Positions 45,010-54,490 of a stretch of 64,000 nt of DNA are shown in pieces. This stretch comes from an uncultured Shimia sp. (GTDB lineage Bacteria; Pseudomonadota; Alphaproteobacteria; Rhodobacterales; Rhodobacteraceae): assembly GCF_947498095.1 (NCBI RefSeq), contig NZ_CANMJE010000001.1, positions 558,001 to 622,000 on the forward strand. Reading direction: 5' to 3'. The stretch's first letter is position 1. Each line of letters starts with the position of its first letter. The notes under the pieces are model-generated. The model ran no database searches. It had not been told where the DNA came from and was given only the letters and a program-made list of their open reading frames with translations. Position numbers and translations under genes: made by a program.

Positions 45010-46587
45010 ATGGCAAAAATCGCATTCATTCTGCTGTGCCACAAGGACCCCGAGGCAATTATTCGGCAGGTCGAAAGACTGACGGCAGTTGGTGATTATG
45101 TGTCGATTCACTTCGACGCGAGTGCCAAACGCGAGCATTTTTCAATAATTGACGAAGCCTTTCGGGATCATCCGAATGTGGCCTTTGCCACCAAAAGGAT
45201 CAAATGTGGCTGGGGAGAGTGGTCTCTGGTTCAGGCGACGATCTATGCTTTGCAGGCTGCGGTAGACAAGTTTTCACGTGCCACGCATTTTTACATGCTG
45301 TCCGGCGATTGCCAGCCGATCAAGACCGCGGACTACATCCATAACTTTCTCGACAACCATGATTGCGATTTTATCGAGAGCTTTGACTATTTTGAAAGCA
45401 ACTGGATCAAAACCGGCTTTAAGGAAGAGCGCCTGATCTATCGGCACTTCTTTAATGAACGTACACGCAAATGGCTGTTCTACACCTCGTTTAATCTGCA
45501 GCGACGTTTGGGTTTGACGCGAGAGATTCCCGAAGACTTGCAGATACAAATCGGGTCGCAATGGTGGTGCCTGCGTCGGCGCACAGTCGAATCCATTCTC
45601 GATTTCACCCGAACACGAAAAGACGTGATGCGGTTTTTCAAGACAACCTGGATTCCGGATGAAACGTTCTTCCAAACGTTGGTGCGCCACCTGATTCCAG
45701 AAACTGAAATTCGCACGCGCACTCTGACATTCCTCATGTTCACCGACTATGGAATGCCGCTGACATTCTACAATGACCACTATGACCTTTTGCTGAGTCA
45801 AGACTATCTTTTTGCACGCAAAGTCAGCCCAGAGGCTCTGAAGCTGAAAGAGCGCTTGGGCAAACTCTTTGCCGCAACTGGCGTAAATTTCCAAATTTCG
45901 GCCGAGGGACCAAGTCTGTTCAAATTTCTGACGGGGCGCGGACGAATTGGACGACGATTTGCCAGCCGCTTTTGGGAGACCGAGTCGACACTGGGCCGTG
46001 ACCGCGAGTTGATGATCATCGTCTGCAAAAAATGGCACGTCGCCAAGCGTTTGGTTGAAGCCATTCAGCGCGAAACTGATCTCACGTCAATGGCCTATCT
46101 CTTTAACGAAGAAAGCACGTCGCTGCCCGATTTGGGGGGCATTCAGGCAACGTTGGGTAAACGAACACGGCACCGTCGTGCGCTGATGCGGATGTTGTTT
46201 GATTATTACGAGACCAATCAGATTGTGATCTGCCTCGACCCGTCTTCACTGGATTTGTTGCATGACTTTTTCGGGGACCGTTCCGGAACGCTGCTGCTTG
46301 AAGTTCAATGTGCCTTTCCCGATGACTATCTCATCGGGCACGCGACACGAATCGGATTAGCTGGCTCGCAAACGCCAAAAGAAACGCTGGAACGTTTGCT
46401 CCCGACGATCCGGCAGGACATCGTGCTGGAAAGTGATCGCATATTAGATGGGAATTTTGAGAATCACATGCGGATGAAGCAGGATGACGATGTTCAGGAA
46501 CACATCTCGGTGTTGTCGAGGTTCTTGTCCGTTGATGAGGAAACAGCAGCAAGAATCGCGCGAACAGACCACCTGTTCGCAGATTGA
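45010..46587 (+). CDS. Branching beta-1,6-N-acetylglucosaminyltransferase-like protein with C-terminal extension
   Basis: The protein has 525 residues from ATG 45010; a TTG at 44989 is also open. The N-terminal 270 residues match the Core-2/I-branching (GT14) domain: KIAFILLCHKDPEAIIRQVERL, HFYMLSGDCQPIK, SQWWCLRR and WIPDETFFQTL. The C-terminal 250 residues form a separate domain with KKWHVAKRLVEAI and a Rossmann-like core, of unknown function. It probably adds a branch sugar to a surface glycan. The neighbour sulfotransferase may modify the same product. Confidence 0.8.
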   Translation: MAKIAFILLCHKDPEAIIRQVERLTAVGDYVSIHFDASAKREHFSIIDEAFRDHPNVAFATKRIKCGWGEWSLVQATIYALQAAVDKFSRATHFYMLSGDCQPIKTADYIHNFLDNHDCDFIESFDYFESNWIKTGFKEERLIYRHFFNERTRKWLFYTSFNLQRRLGLTREIPEDLQIQIGSQWWCLRRRTVESILDFTRTRKDVMRFFKTTWIPDETFFQTLVRHLIPETEIRTRTLTFLMFTDYGMPLTFYNDHYDLLLSQDYLFARKVSPEALKLKERLGKLFAATGVNFQISAEGPSLFKFLTGRGRIGRRFASRFWETESTLGRDRELMIIVCKKWHVAKRLVEAIQRETDLTSMAYLFNEESTSLPDLGGIQATLGKRTRHRRALMRMLFDYYETNQIVICLDPSSLDLLHDFFGDRSGTLLLEVQCAFPDDYLIGHATRIGLAGSQTPKETLERLLPTIRQDIVLESDRILDGNFENHMRMKQDDDVQEHISVLSRFLSVDEETAARIARTDHLFAD

Positions 46588-46598
46588 TTCAAAAACGG

Positions 46599-47531
46599 TT
46601 ATTTCGCTGAGGTCAGGGCCAGAAACACATCTTCAAGATCGGCCTGTTCCGTTTTGACATCACGAATGACAATTCCTGCGTCGTGAACAGCCGAGAGAAC
46701 TTCTTCGGCTGTGGTTTTCCCGGCTTGATAACTTAGGGCCAGTGATCCGTCCGGCCGCTGGACCACCTCAATTCCGGTTTTCTGGGGTAACTGAACCGGC
46801 GGTGTCATCGGATCAATCAACATGGTTTTGGTGTCGATCTGTCCCAGCAGGTTTGCCGTACTGTCGCGAGCGATCAATTCGCCCTGATTGATGATGGCAA
46901 TCTCGTCGCACATTTCCTCGGCTTCTTCGAGGTAATGCGTTGTCAGGATGATTGTCATACCGCGCTCTTTGTTCAGCTTTCGAATGTTTGCCCAAAGCAT
47001 CTGACGCAACTCGATGTCGACGCCAGCGGTGGGTTCATCCAGCACCAGAACCTGAGGATGGTGAACAAGCGCCTTGCCCAGCAAAAGGCGTCGCCGCATG
47101 CCGCCGGATAGGGTGCGTGCATAGGCGTCTGACTTGTCAGAAAGTCCAACCATTTCAAGAATTTCATCGCTTGTGCGCTGAGCTTTAGGCACGCCGTACA
47201 ACCCTGCCTGAACCTCCAGCGCGCCACGGGGTGAAAAGAACGGATCAAGGTTCAATTCTTGCGGCATAACGCCGATCGCTGCGCGTGACTGACGAGGGTT
47301 CGCATCAATATCAAAGCCCCAAATCTTGACGGAACCCGCGGTTTTCAGAACCAGCCCGGCCATGATGTTGATCATCGTGGATTTGCCTGCGCCATTTGGC
47401 CCAAGCAACCCAAAGATCGAACCATTGGGAATGCTGAGATCAACACCCTTGAGGGCTTGGTTTTCGGGCGCGCCCTTCGCGCCACGATAGGTCTTTTTCA
47501 GACCTGTAATTTCAATCGCATGATGCGTCAT
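46599..47531 (-). CDS. ABC transporter ATP-binding protein (ABC-2 export type)
   Basis: The protein has 310 residues. Walker [10 protein letters not shown], signature LSGGMRRRL, Walker [13 protein letters not shown] and H-loop TTHYLEE are present. The sequence resembles DrrA/YadG-type exporters; the matching permease is not adjacent (the upstream gene is divergent, the downstream convergent), so it works with a partner elsewhere. Confidence 0.9.
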   Translation of the reverse strand: MTHHAIEITGLKKTYRGAKGAPENQALKGVDLSIPNGSIFGLLGPNGAGKSTMINIMAGLVLKTAGSVKIWGFDIDANPRQSRAAIGVMPQELNLDPFFSPRGALEVQAGLYGVPKAQRTSDEILEMVGLSDKSDAYARTLSGGMRRRLLLGKALVHHPQVLVLDEPTAGVDIELRQMLWANIRKLNKERGMTIILTTHYLEEAEEMCDEIAIINQGELIARDSTANLLGQIDTKTMLIDPMTPPVQLPQKTGIEVVQRPDGSLALSYQAGKTTAEEVLSAVHDAGIVIRDVKTEQADLEDVFLALTSAK

Positions 47532-47630
47532 GGCTGCACTTGCCCCCGGCCTTCGGATCGCTCATATTCGCGCATACCCAAACATGCCCCGGACAACAAC
47601 CGGGTCGGCAATCACAAAGGACAAAACGGC

Positions 47631-47807
47631 ATGACGAGTGAAGCGCCTGAAACCAAGATTGTGGACAGCTACAAGATCGCTTGTGATGGCGGTGAAGGTG
47701 GGCACCCTCGTGTCTGGCTGCAAATGCCAATGGAGCACGGTTGGGTCGAATGTCCTTATTGCGATTGCAAATTCGTCCACAAAGACCACGCCGACAAAGC
47801 GGCGTAG
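47631..47807 (+). CDS. Zinc-finger (CHCC) protein
   Basis: The protein has 58 residues from ATG 47631. Cys in IACDGG, His in GGHP, and CPYCDC form the zf-CHCC pattern, found in small bacterial proteins and in the mitochondrial complex I subunit NDUFS6. A role in complex I assembly is possible by family but unproven. It is convergent with the phosphatase gene. Confidence 0.85.
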   Translation: MTSEAPETKIVDSYKIACDGGEGGHPRVWLQMPMEHGWVECPYCDCKFVHKDHADKAA

Positions 47808-47834
47808 ATCAAAACCTCAACAAGCTATTCGGTC

Positions 47835-48488
47835 TCAAAGGTGCGTCTGTGCGAAATGTCGCTCGGGCGCTTCCAGGTGGGCAACGTTGTTGAATTGAAC
47901 CAACAGAGGTTGCCCCAGCACCATCTGCCAGCGATGCACGGACGTGTTCATGATCGCAAGACACATCTTGGCCCAGCCCCCCACATCCAGATCAAGCGTC
48001 TGACGTAAAACCATGCCAATCAGACCGCCTGACGTTACCACCAGCGCACGCCCATCACCGGCAGCGATTTCTTCCATCACGTCTGAAACGCGCCCATGGA
48101 ACTGTTGAAAGCTCTCTGGTGCGCCTTCGATGCGGCCTTCCTGCCAGGCTTGAAGCACACGCGGCAAGTGTTCGACAAAACCTTCGCGTTCGGTTGGAAT
48201 TTGCAGCCCGTGCTGTTCTTCCATCAATTGGGAAAGGTCGAAGTAAGCGATTTCATTCAGACGTGCATCGCGAACCGGCGTGAACGGGGCGCCAATGCCC
48301 TCAGCCGTTTCGATGTGGCGCCGCATCGTGCCGGTGTAGACGCGGTGAAACTGATCACTGGTCTGAGAAAAATGCCCACCCAGCCAACGGGCTTGCTGAT
48401 GCCCCAGATCGGACAGCTTGTCATAGCTTTCCTCGTCCCGCGCCTCGGTATTGGCCTGTCCGTGACGAACCAGAGTGATATGCGGCAT
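47835..48488 (-). CDS. Histidine phosphatase family protein
   Basis: The protein has 217 residues from ATG 48488; the longer reading upstream crosses the fdh promoter. The catalytic RHG is in LVRHGQANTEA, with a second His in VVTSGG region absent and a proton donor Glu in RLNEIAYFD. The family includes phosphoglycerate mutase-like phosphatases; the substrate is unknown. It is divergent from the formate dehydrogenase gene, with 199 bases between. Confidence 0.85.
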   Translation of the reverse strand: MPHITLVRHGQANTEARDEESYDKLSDLGHQQARWLGGHFSQTSDQFHRVYTGTMRRHIETAEGIGAPFTPVRDARLNEIAYFDLSQLMEEQHGLQIPTEREGFVEHLPRVLQAWQEGRIEGAPESFQQFHGRVSDVMEEIAAGDGRALVVTSGGLIGMVLRQTLDLDVGGWAKMCLAIMNTSVHRWQMVLGQPLLVQFNNVAHLEAPERHFAQTHL

Positions 48489-48687
48489 GGCTGTGTTCCT
48501 TACACCTAATAACGTTGTGATTATGCCAGCCAATGGCGATGGAAAAGGGGTAATTCTCTGTAACGCATCGGAAACCGGTTTTTGCGTTTTGTCACTGGCT
48601 TGGCGCAAATTGTCTATGCCCTGTCGGAATGGGCGACTCGTAATTTCCCTTACCCGAGGTAGACTGCCCGCGAACAGGGAGACACCT

Positions 48688-51465
48688 ATGTCCGACAAGA
48701 TCACTTTCACGCTGGACGGCGAGACCGTCACCGCAAATTCCGGAGAAAGCATCTGGGAGGTCGCCAATGGTCGTGGTCTGGTGATTCCGCATCTTTGCCA
48801 CAAGCCTGCGCCGGGTTATCGCCCTGACGGCAACTGCCGCGCCTGCATGGTTGAGATTGAAGGTGAGCGCACTTTGGCGGCATCTTGTATCCGTGAGCCC
48901 TCCGAAGGCATGGTCGTGACAACCAACTCTGCCCGCGCCCAAGGCGCGCGCAAGATGGTTGTCGAAATGCTGGTTGCCGATCAGCCCGAACGTGACGTGG
49001 CTCGTGATAAGTCTTCGCATCTGTGGGACATGGCTGATCTGACCGGTGCAACCGAAAGCCGCTTTCCCAAGGTTGATGAGGGTCGCATTCCGCTTTTGGA
49101 TTCTTCCCATGTCGCGATGAGCGTCAACCTTGATGCCTGTATTTCTTGCGGGTTGTGCGTGCGCGCCTGTCGCGAAGTTCAGGTCAACGATGTGATCGGC
49201 ATGGCGGGCCGTGGCCACGATGCCTATCCAACGTTTGATATCGCCGATCCAATGGGCGACTCGACGTGTGTGGCCTGCGGTGAATGCGTTCAGGCCTGTC
49301 CGACCGGTGCCCTAATGCCTGCGACCGTGGTGGACGATTACCAGGTTGGTGACAGCGCCGACTATGATAGCGAAACAGAAACCGTCTGTCCGTTCTGCGG
49401 CGTTGGCTGCAAGGTCTCGTTGAAGGTCAAGGACGGCAAAGTGAAGTATGTCGAGGGTTTGAATGGTCCGGCTAATGAAAACCGACTTTGCGTCAAAGGT
49501 CGTTTCGGATTTGACTATATCCACCACCCCCATCGCCTGACCAAGCCGCTGATCCGCCGCGAGGATGCTCCGGCCAAGGGGCTGAACGTCGATCCCGGTA
49601 ATCTATCGACCCATTTCCGCGAAGCGACCTGGGAAGAGGCAATGGATTTGGCTGGAAAGGGGCTCGTAAACCTGCGCGAGACCCATGGGGGCCGTTCGGT
49701 CTCGGGGTTCGGCTCGGCTAAATGCACCAATGAAGAGGCGTACCTCTTCCAGAAATTCATCCGCCAAGGGTTCAAACACAACAACGTCGATCACTGTACA
49801 CGGTTGTGTCATGCGTCCTCTGTGTCAGCGCTGATCGAAAACGTCGGATCAGGTGCGGTGACGGCGACCTTTAACGAAATCGAAAATGCTGACGTCGCGA
49901 TCGTCATCGGGTCGAACCCGATTGAAAACCACCCCGTTGCGGCGACCTATTTTAAGCAGTTTACCAAGCGTGGCGGCAAGCTGATCGTTTGTGATCCACG
50001 TGGTGTGGGCCTGCGTCGCTTTGCCGACGAAATGGTGCAATTCCGCCCCGGTGCAGACGTGTCGATGCTGAACGCGATCATGAACGTGATCGTCGAAGAA
50101 GGCCTGTACGATCAGACTTATATCGACCAGTTCACCGAGAACTGGGAAGCTGAGAAACAGCACCTCGCGCAATTCACCCCAGAGGCGATGAGCGAGATTT
50201 GCGGTGTGTCGCCCGAACAGCTGCGCCGCGTCGCCCGAACCTTTGCCAACGGCAAAGCCGGGCTGATTTTCTGGGGTATGGGCATCAGCCAGCACATCCA
50301 CGGCACCGACAACTCGCGTTGCCTGATCTCGCTGGCACTGATGACGGGCAATGTCGGAAAACCCGGCGCCGGTCTGCACCCTCTGCGGGGCCAGAACAAC
50401 GTCCAAGGTGCGTCTGATGCGGGCCTGATCCCAATGTTCCTGCCGGACTATCAATCGGTGACCGATGACGCGATCCGCGAGAAGTTCACCGACGTTTGGG
50501 ACTCGGACGATTTCAGCAATGAAAAGGGTCTGACCGTCACCGAGATCGTCGATCAGGTCTATGCGGGTAATATCAAGGGCATGTATATTCAGGGCGAAAA
50601 CCCGGCCATGTCCGACCCCGACGCGGAGCACGCGCGCGAAGCTTTTGCCAAGTTGGAGTTGTTGATCGTTCAGGACATCTTCCTGACCGAAACTGCGAAT
50701 TTCGCCGACATCATCCTGCCGGCCTCAACGCTCTATGAAAAGAACGGCACGGTCTCGAATACCAACCGTCAGGTGCAACGCGTGCGCCCCGCAGTGGCCC
50801 CTCCAGGTGATGCTCGCGAAGATTGGGCGGTCACAGTTGAGTTGGCACAGCGCATCGGATTGAACTGGGATTATACAGACGTGTCTCAGGTCTTTGACGA
50901 GATGAAGAAGACCATGAAATCGCTGGATAATATCACTTGGGACAGGCTGAAAACCGAAAGCATCACCTACCCATCTCTGACCCTGACAGACCCCGGTCAG
51001 GCGATTGTATTCGGCGACGGCTTCCCACGTCCCGAAGGCCGCGCGCGCTTTACGCCTGCCAGTGTGATCCCGCCTGATGAGGCGCCAGATGCTGACTATC
51101 CGATGATCATGACCACTGGTCGCCAGTTGGAACATTGGCACACCGGATCGATGACGCGCCGATCGCTGGTGTTGGATGCGGTTGAGCCGGAAGCCAACTG
51201 CTCGTTGAACCCTCGCACCTTGAAATTGATGGGGGTCGAGCCGGGAGACATGGTGCGTCTGACAACGCGTCGTGGTTCCATTGAGATCATGGCCCGCGCG
51301 GATCGCGCGATTGCCGAGGATATGGTGTTTGTCCCCTTCGCCTATGTGGAAGCGGCGGCCAATATCCTGACCAATCCAGCGATTGACCCCTACGGAAAAA
51401 TCCCCGAGTTCAAATTCTCAGCCGTGCGGGTTGAGAAGATCGAAGAACAAGTGGCGGCGGAGTAA
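48688..51465 (+). CDS. Formate dehydrogenase alpha subunit (molybdenum/tungsten, Cys type)
   Basis: The protein has 925 residues from ATG 48688, with GGGAGA upstream. A 2Fe-2S domain (C37, C50, C53, C67) is followed by two 4Fe-4S modules (CISCGLC..C, CVACGEC..C), a further CPFCGVGC cluster and the molybdopterin domains. The metal ligand is C374 in CTRLCHASS, so no selenocysteine is needed. It should oxidise formate to CO2. The partner diaphorase subunits usually encoded beside such genes are absent, so the electron acceptor is unclear. The next gene, 84 bases downstream, is an M20 amidohydrolase. Confidence 0.93.
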   Translation: MSDKITFTLDGETVTANSGESIWEVANGRGLVIPHLCHKPAPGYRPDGNCRACMVEIEGERTLAASCIREPSEGMVVTTNSARAQGARKMVVEMLVADQPERDVARDKSSHLWDMADLTGATESRFPKVDEGRIPLLDSSHVAMSVNLDACISCGLCVRACREVQVNDVIGMAGRGHDAYPTFDIADPMGDSTCVACGECVQACPTGALMPATVVDDYQVGDSADYDSETETVCPFCGVGCKVSLKVKDGKVKYVEGLNGPANENRLCVKGRFGFDYIHHPHRLTKPLIRREDAPAKGLNVDPGNLSTHFREATWEEAMDLAGKGLVNLRETHGGRSVSGFGSAKCTNEEAYLFQKFIRQGFKHNNVDHCTRLCHASSVSALIENVGSGAVTATFNEIENADVAIVIGSNPIENHPVAATYFKQFTKRGGKLIVCDPRGVGLRRFADEMVQFRPGADVSMLNAIMNVIVEEGLYDQTYIDQFTENWEAEKQHLAQFTPEAMSEICGVSPEQLRRVARTFANGKAGLIFWGMGISQHIHGTDNSRCLISLALMTGNVGKPGAGLHPLRGQNNVQGASDAGLIPMFLPDYQSVTDDAIREKFTDVWDSDDFSNEKGLTVTEIVDQVYAGNIKGMYIQGENPAMSDPDAEHAREAFAKLELLIVQDIFLTETANFADIILPASTLYEKNGTVSNTNRQVQRVRPAVAPPGDAREDWAVTVELAQRIGLNWDYTDVSQVFDEMKKTMKSLDNITWDRLKTESITYPSLTLTDPGQAIVFGDGFPRPEGRARFTPASVIPPDEAPDADYPMIMTTGRQLEHWHTGSMTRRSLVLDAVEPEANCSLNPRTLKLMGVEPGDMVRLTTRRGSIEIMARADRAIAEDMVFVPFAYVEAAANILTNPAIDPYGKIPEFKFSAVRVEKIEEQVAAE

Positions 51466-51549
51466 GCCGCCGCTTGAGTCACTTTTGGGCTTGAGGTCTG
51501 GTGCCTCCAGCGAGAGTATTTCGGGCAATACGAAGCTCGGAGGCTTTCC

Positions 51550-52746
51550 ATGATCAATTCTGACCGCTTTATCACCAGTTTGCATGAATTGCGCCAGTTT
51601 GGGGCTGCGGGCATGGGCAAGGGCGTTGTGCGCCCGGCTTACTCGGATGAAGACATCGCCGCGCGCGAATGGCTGATGACCCAGATGCGTGAGGCCGGGC
51701 TGACAGTGCATGTCGATCCGGTGGGCTCGGTTTGGGGACTGGCAGAGGGGCCATCCCTTCTGCTGGGGTCTCATAGCGACAGCCAGCCCGAAGGCGGCTG
51801 GCTGGACGGGGCGCTGGGCGTCATGTCCGGGCTGGAAATTGCCCGCGCGGTGCAGGAAAGCGGCGGTCCGGCGGTGTCGGTGGTGTCCTTTCAGGATGAA
51901 GAGGGGCGCTTTGGCGTGACCACGGGCAGCACGGTCTGGTCAGGTAAGTTGCCCTTGGCGGAAGCTGACAAGTTGACCGACAAATCCGGTGTTACGTTTG
52001 CCGAGGCGCGCGTCCGCATGGCGCATCTGGCAGGGGAGTTCGTGGACCCTGCGCAGTTCACCGGCTACATCGAAATGCATATTGAACAAGGGCCATGGTT
52101 GGACAAATCGAACGAGGCCATTGGCGTTGTGACTGACATTGTCGGCATCCGTGACATGCGGATCACGTTCACTGGCGAGCAGAACCATGCAGGCACCACG
52201 CCGATGCACCTGCGTCGGGATGCCTTTCAGGCGCTGAATGACTTCACCAACCGTATCAACACGGCCTTCGCCGATGTCGTTACACCCGCCACAGTCTGGA
52301 CCATCGGGCATGTGAGCTTGCATCCAAATGCGTCGTCGATCGTGCCGGGCGCGGTGACATTTTCGATGCAGTGGCGGGACGCAGACAGCGACCGTTTGAG
52401 CCGTATGGAAGAGATCATTCGAACCTCGGCAGACACCGTGGCTCAAGAGCGTGAGTTGTCACTAGATTATGGACCCTTGCTGGGTCTTGAGCCTGTCGCG
52501 ATGAATGATCGGATGCGTGCGGCGCTTGCGGACAGCGCGCGGGCATTGGTCCCTGAAAAGTGGCGCGAAATGCCCTCAGGTGCGTTGCACGATGCAACGA
52601 ATGTCGCGGTGCATATGCCGGTGGCAATGTTGTTCGTCCCCTCCATAAACGGAGTAAGCCATGCGTTTGGTGAGGACACAGACGAAGCGGACTTGGTCAC
52701 AGGTCTGAAAGTTCTGGCCGGGGCGGTGGCGCGTCTCAGCAATTAG
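51550..52746 (+). CDS. M20-family amidohydrolase (N-carbamoylase/allantoate type)
   Basis: The protein has 398 residues. Zinc-binding [27 protein letters not shown] and the second metal region MHIEQGPWL fit hydantoinase/carbamoylase enzymes such as allantoate or ureidoglycolate amidohydrolase. The dimerisation domain ([18 protein letters not shown]) is intact. It cleaves a carbamoyl or amide bond; the substrate is not fixed by sequence. It may be cotranscribed with the formate dehydrogenase gene. Confidence 0.85.
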   Translation: MINSDRFITSLHELRQFGAAGMGKGVVRPAYSDEDIAAREWLMTQMREAGLTVHVDPVGSVWGLAEGPSLLLGSHSDSQPEGGWLDGALGVMSGLEIARAVQESGGPAVSVVSFQDEEGRFGVTTGSTVWSGKLPLAEADKLTDKSGVTFAEARVRMAHLAGEFVDPAQFTGYIEMHIEQGPWLDKSNEAIGVVTDIVGIRDMRITFTGEQNHAGTTPMHLRRDAFQALNDFTNRINTAFADVVTPATVWTIGHVSLHPNASSIVPGAVTFSMQWRDADSDRLSRMEEIIRTSADTVAQERELSLDYGPLLGLEPVAMNDRMRAALADSARALVPEKWREMPSGALHDATNVAVHMPVAMLFVPSINGVSHAFGEDTDEADLVTGLKVLAGAVARLSN

Positions 52747-52970
52747 CCTTGGGCGTAGCCGCGTTTCATGGCCCGGTTGCGGTACACGTCCGCCGCCGTT
52801 GAGGCGTCGCGCAAGTTACCGTAGATGTTGATTAATGCGCGACCTTTGCCACCACTGACACCCCATTCCCGCAACACTGAGATCTCGTTGAACAGGTTGT
52901 AGGCGATCTCGACGCGGTAATAGCGTCGGCGTCGAGTGCGGGATTGGCGGTAGAGCAGACAGATGGCCAT
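52743..52970 (-). CDS. WGR domain protein
   Basis: The protein has 75 residues. [28 protein letters not shown] and the helical end match the WGR fold, known from PARP proteins and small bacterial proteins and thought to bind nucleic acid. It ends within the M20 gene (4-base overlap of convergent ends). Upstream lies an imperfect hairpin (52975-53013). Confidence 0.82.
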   Translation of the reverse strand: MAICLLYRQSRTRRRRYYRVEIAYNLFNEISVLREWGVSGGKGRALINIYGNLRDASTAADVYRNRAMKRGYAQG

Positions 52971-52974
52971 AACC

Positions 52975-53013
52975 AGACCCTATTGCAGCGTGAATCGCGA
53001 CGCAACAGGGTCT
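52975..53013. repeat. Imperfect 16-base inverted repeat
   Basis: AGACCCTATTGCAGCG and CGACGCAACAGGGTCT pair with three mismatches around a 7-base loop, directly upstream of the WGR gene and downstream of a degenerate small reading frame. No T-run follows, so it may be a leader hairpin or operator. Confidence 0.45.
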
Positions 53014-53029
53014 GAGGCGGTGTGAGCTT

Positions 53030-53184
53030 TTAGTCCCACAACAAGATGTCAGACGCGCCAGCACCGCGACGCAGGTCGTGAATTTCTGCCAACTCAGGGT
53101 TGCCTAACCAGTTCTCAGAAGCGGTTCGATCCTGAAAAACAGAATGACACCGCCGTTAGGAACTTCGGGACTTCCATCAAGCAC
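53030..53184 (-). pseudogene. Possible small gene interrupted by a frameshift
   Basis: On the minus strand, a frame from GTG 53184 reads VLDGSPEVPNGGVILFF up to a T5 run (53135-53139 on the plus strand), then continues one frame over as QDRTASENWLGNPELAEIHD and ends at TAA 53030. Adding one T would make a single 51-residue product. The second part has gene-like codon use. It could be a small decayed gene, a sequencing error or chance. Confidence 0.3.
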
Positions 53185-53216
53185 CGAGATGTTCCAGATT
53201 GCCTGTTGTGTAGGTC

Positions 53217-53257
53217 AAAAAAAAGGCCCCCACAGCCTGTTAAGGAACTGCGGGGGC
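53217..53257 (-). terminator. Intrinsic terminator of the MAPEG gene
   Basis: Arms GCCCCCaCAG (53226-53235) and CTGcGGGGGC (53248-53257) form a hairpin 30 bases past the MAPEG stop; A8 on the plus strand gives the T-run on the minus strand. Confidence 0.85.
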
Positions 53258-53286
53258 AGCGGGAGTGAACCTGTCTGGGAGGAGTG

Positions 53287-53685
53287 TCAGATCACACCCA
53301 GAATACGTAATGCCAGCCCCAGTGTTGAGAAGGCCGCCATTGCAAAGACAAGAGTTCGCAGAACCGGAATACCGATGGCATAGACGATGTAGTGGCCGAC
53401 GATGCCAAAGAAGAAGAACATCGCCAAAGTGCCGGGATAGGTGTCCTCTGGCCGGGTCATCATGGCGATGATGGCAAGAGGCGCAAAGGCGACAAACGCC
53501 TCAACGGAAACTTTGTGTGCACGCATCGCGCGCTGAGCCCAGGCTGATTGCGGGATGGCGTTGGGGTCGTAGTTTGCCAACGCTCCCATCAGGCCACGCA
53601 CCATGATCCGATCCAGAATATATGGCAACCAAGCGACGGCGATCCAAAGCGCGCTGAGGGTTGTGTACTGCTCGAGACTACTCAT
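53287..53685 (-). CDS. MAPEG family membrane protein
   Basis: The protein has 132 residues with four membrane helices (for example TTLSALWIAVAWLPYIL and FFFFGIVGHYIVYAIGI). The RAMRAHKVSVEAFVAFAPL segment matches the MAPEG family, which includes membrane glutathione transferases. It may detoxify lipophilic compounds, but most bacterial members are unassigned. Palindromes lie in its upstream region. Confidence 0.85.
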   Translation of the reverse strand: MSSLEQYTTLSALWIAVAWLPYILDRIMVRGLMGALANYDPNAIPQSAWAQRAMRAHKVSVEAFVAFAPLAIIAMMTRPEDTYPGTLAMFFFFGIVGHYIVYAIGIPVLRTLVFAMAAFSTLGLALRILGVI

Positions 53686-53726
53686 TGGTATCCTCCCTCG
53701 TTTCCAAGGAGAATAACATAATATGG

Positions 53727-53761
53727 GCCACGTGGCTATATTTTGTGGTTTACCCGGTAAA
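53727..53761. promoter_or_regulatory. Two palindromes upstream of the MAPEG gene
   Basis: GCCACGTGGC (53727-53736) and TTTACCCGGTAAA (53749-53761) are both perfect dyads. They lie between the response-regulator stop and the MAPEG start. Operator function is possible; neither has a T-run that would make it a terminator. Confidence 0.35.
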
Positions 53762-53782
53762 TCGCGGCGAAATGTAGGGGTG

Positions 53783-54487
53783 TCACGTCCAACTTACATC
53801 GCCAAGAAAGATGTAACCGGCACCGTATATCGTTTTGATAAGGCGTGGGTTTTTGGGATCTTCGCGTAATTTAGTGCGTAGGCGCGAAATGCGAACGTCC
53901 ATGGCGCGGTCAAAGCTTTCCCCGGCGACGCCGCCCAGCATTTCCTGCATGTGGGCGCGGCTGATGAGCCGCTTGGGGCTTTCCAAAAAAAGGCGCAGGA
54001 CTTCGCCCTCAGCATGGCTGAATGTGGTCTCTTGATGCTCTGTGTCTTCAAGGACATAGCGATCAAAGAACGCGGTCCATCCGTTGAAATGTGCGGTGTT
54101 GCCCTGTGACTGTGTTGTTGGCCGGTCTTTGCGTAACCGTGCCCGTACGCGCGCGACAACTTCGGCAGGGTCAAACGGCTTGATGATGTAATCGTCCGCC
54201 CCCAGCTCGAGACCGGTGACACGGTCCTGCACCTGTGCACGGCCAGAGATGATGATCACAGCGGCACCTTGTTCCAGCGCCAAGCGATGCACCAACGTCA
54301 ACCCGTCTTTGTCAGGCAAGCCAAGATCGACAAGACACACATCTGGCGTAGTGGATTTCAATGCGGCCTCAAACTCGGTGGCGCGCCCAAAGCCCAATGT
54401 GCGGAACCCGGCGTCTTCGAGCGCGTCGGCGAGCATCGATCGGATCTCGGGTTCGTCGTCGAGAATTGTTACCAGCGGTGCAGTCAT
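53783..54487 (-). CDS. OmpR-family response regulator
   Basis: The protein has 234 residues. Receiver domain with D10/D11 and phospho-acceptor D54 (CLVDLGLPDKDG), followed by a winged-helix domain (HAEGEVLRLFLES, DVRISRLRTKLRED, IKTIYGAGYIFLG). It is 3 bases from the upstream hybrid kinase gene, so they form a cognate pair. It likely controls the divergent acyl-CoA ligase/ABC transporter genes. Confidence 0.92.
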   Translation of the reverse strand: MTAPLVTILDDEPEIRSMLADALEDAGFRTLGFGRATEFEAALKSTTPDVCLVDLGLPDKDGLTLVHRLALEQGAAVIIISGRAQVQDRVTGLELGADDYIIKPFDPAEVVARVRARLRKDRPTTQSQGNTAHFNGWTAFFDRYVLEDTEHQETTFSHAEGEVLRLFLESPKRLISRAHMQEMLGGVAGESFDRAMDVRISRLRTKLREDPKNPRLIKTIYGAGYIFLGDVSWT

Positions 54488-54490
54488 GGT

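Noticed and set aside
48688..51465. Selenocysteine in the formate dehydrogenase.
   Set aside because: The metal-ligand position is an ordinary Cys codon in CTRLCHASS and no in-frame TGA is present.
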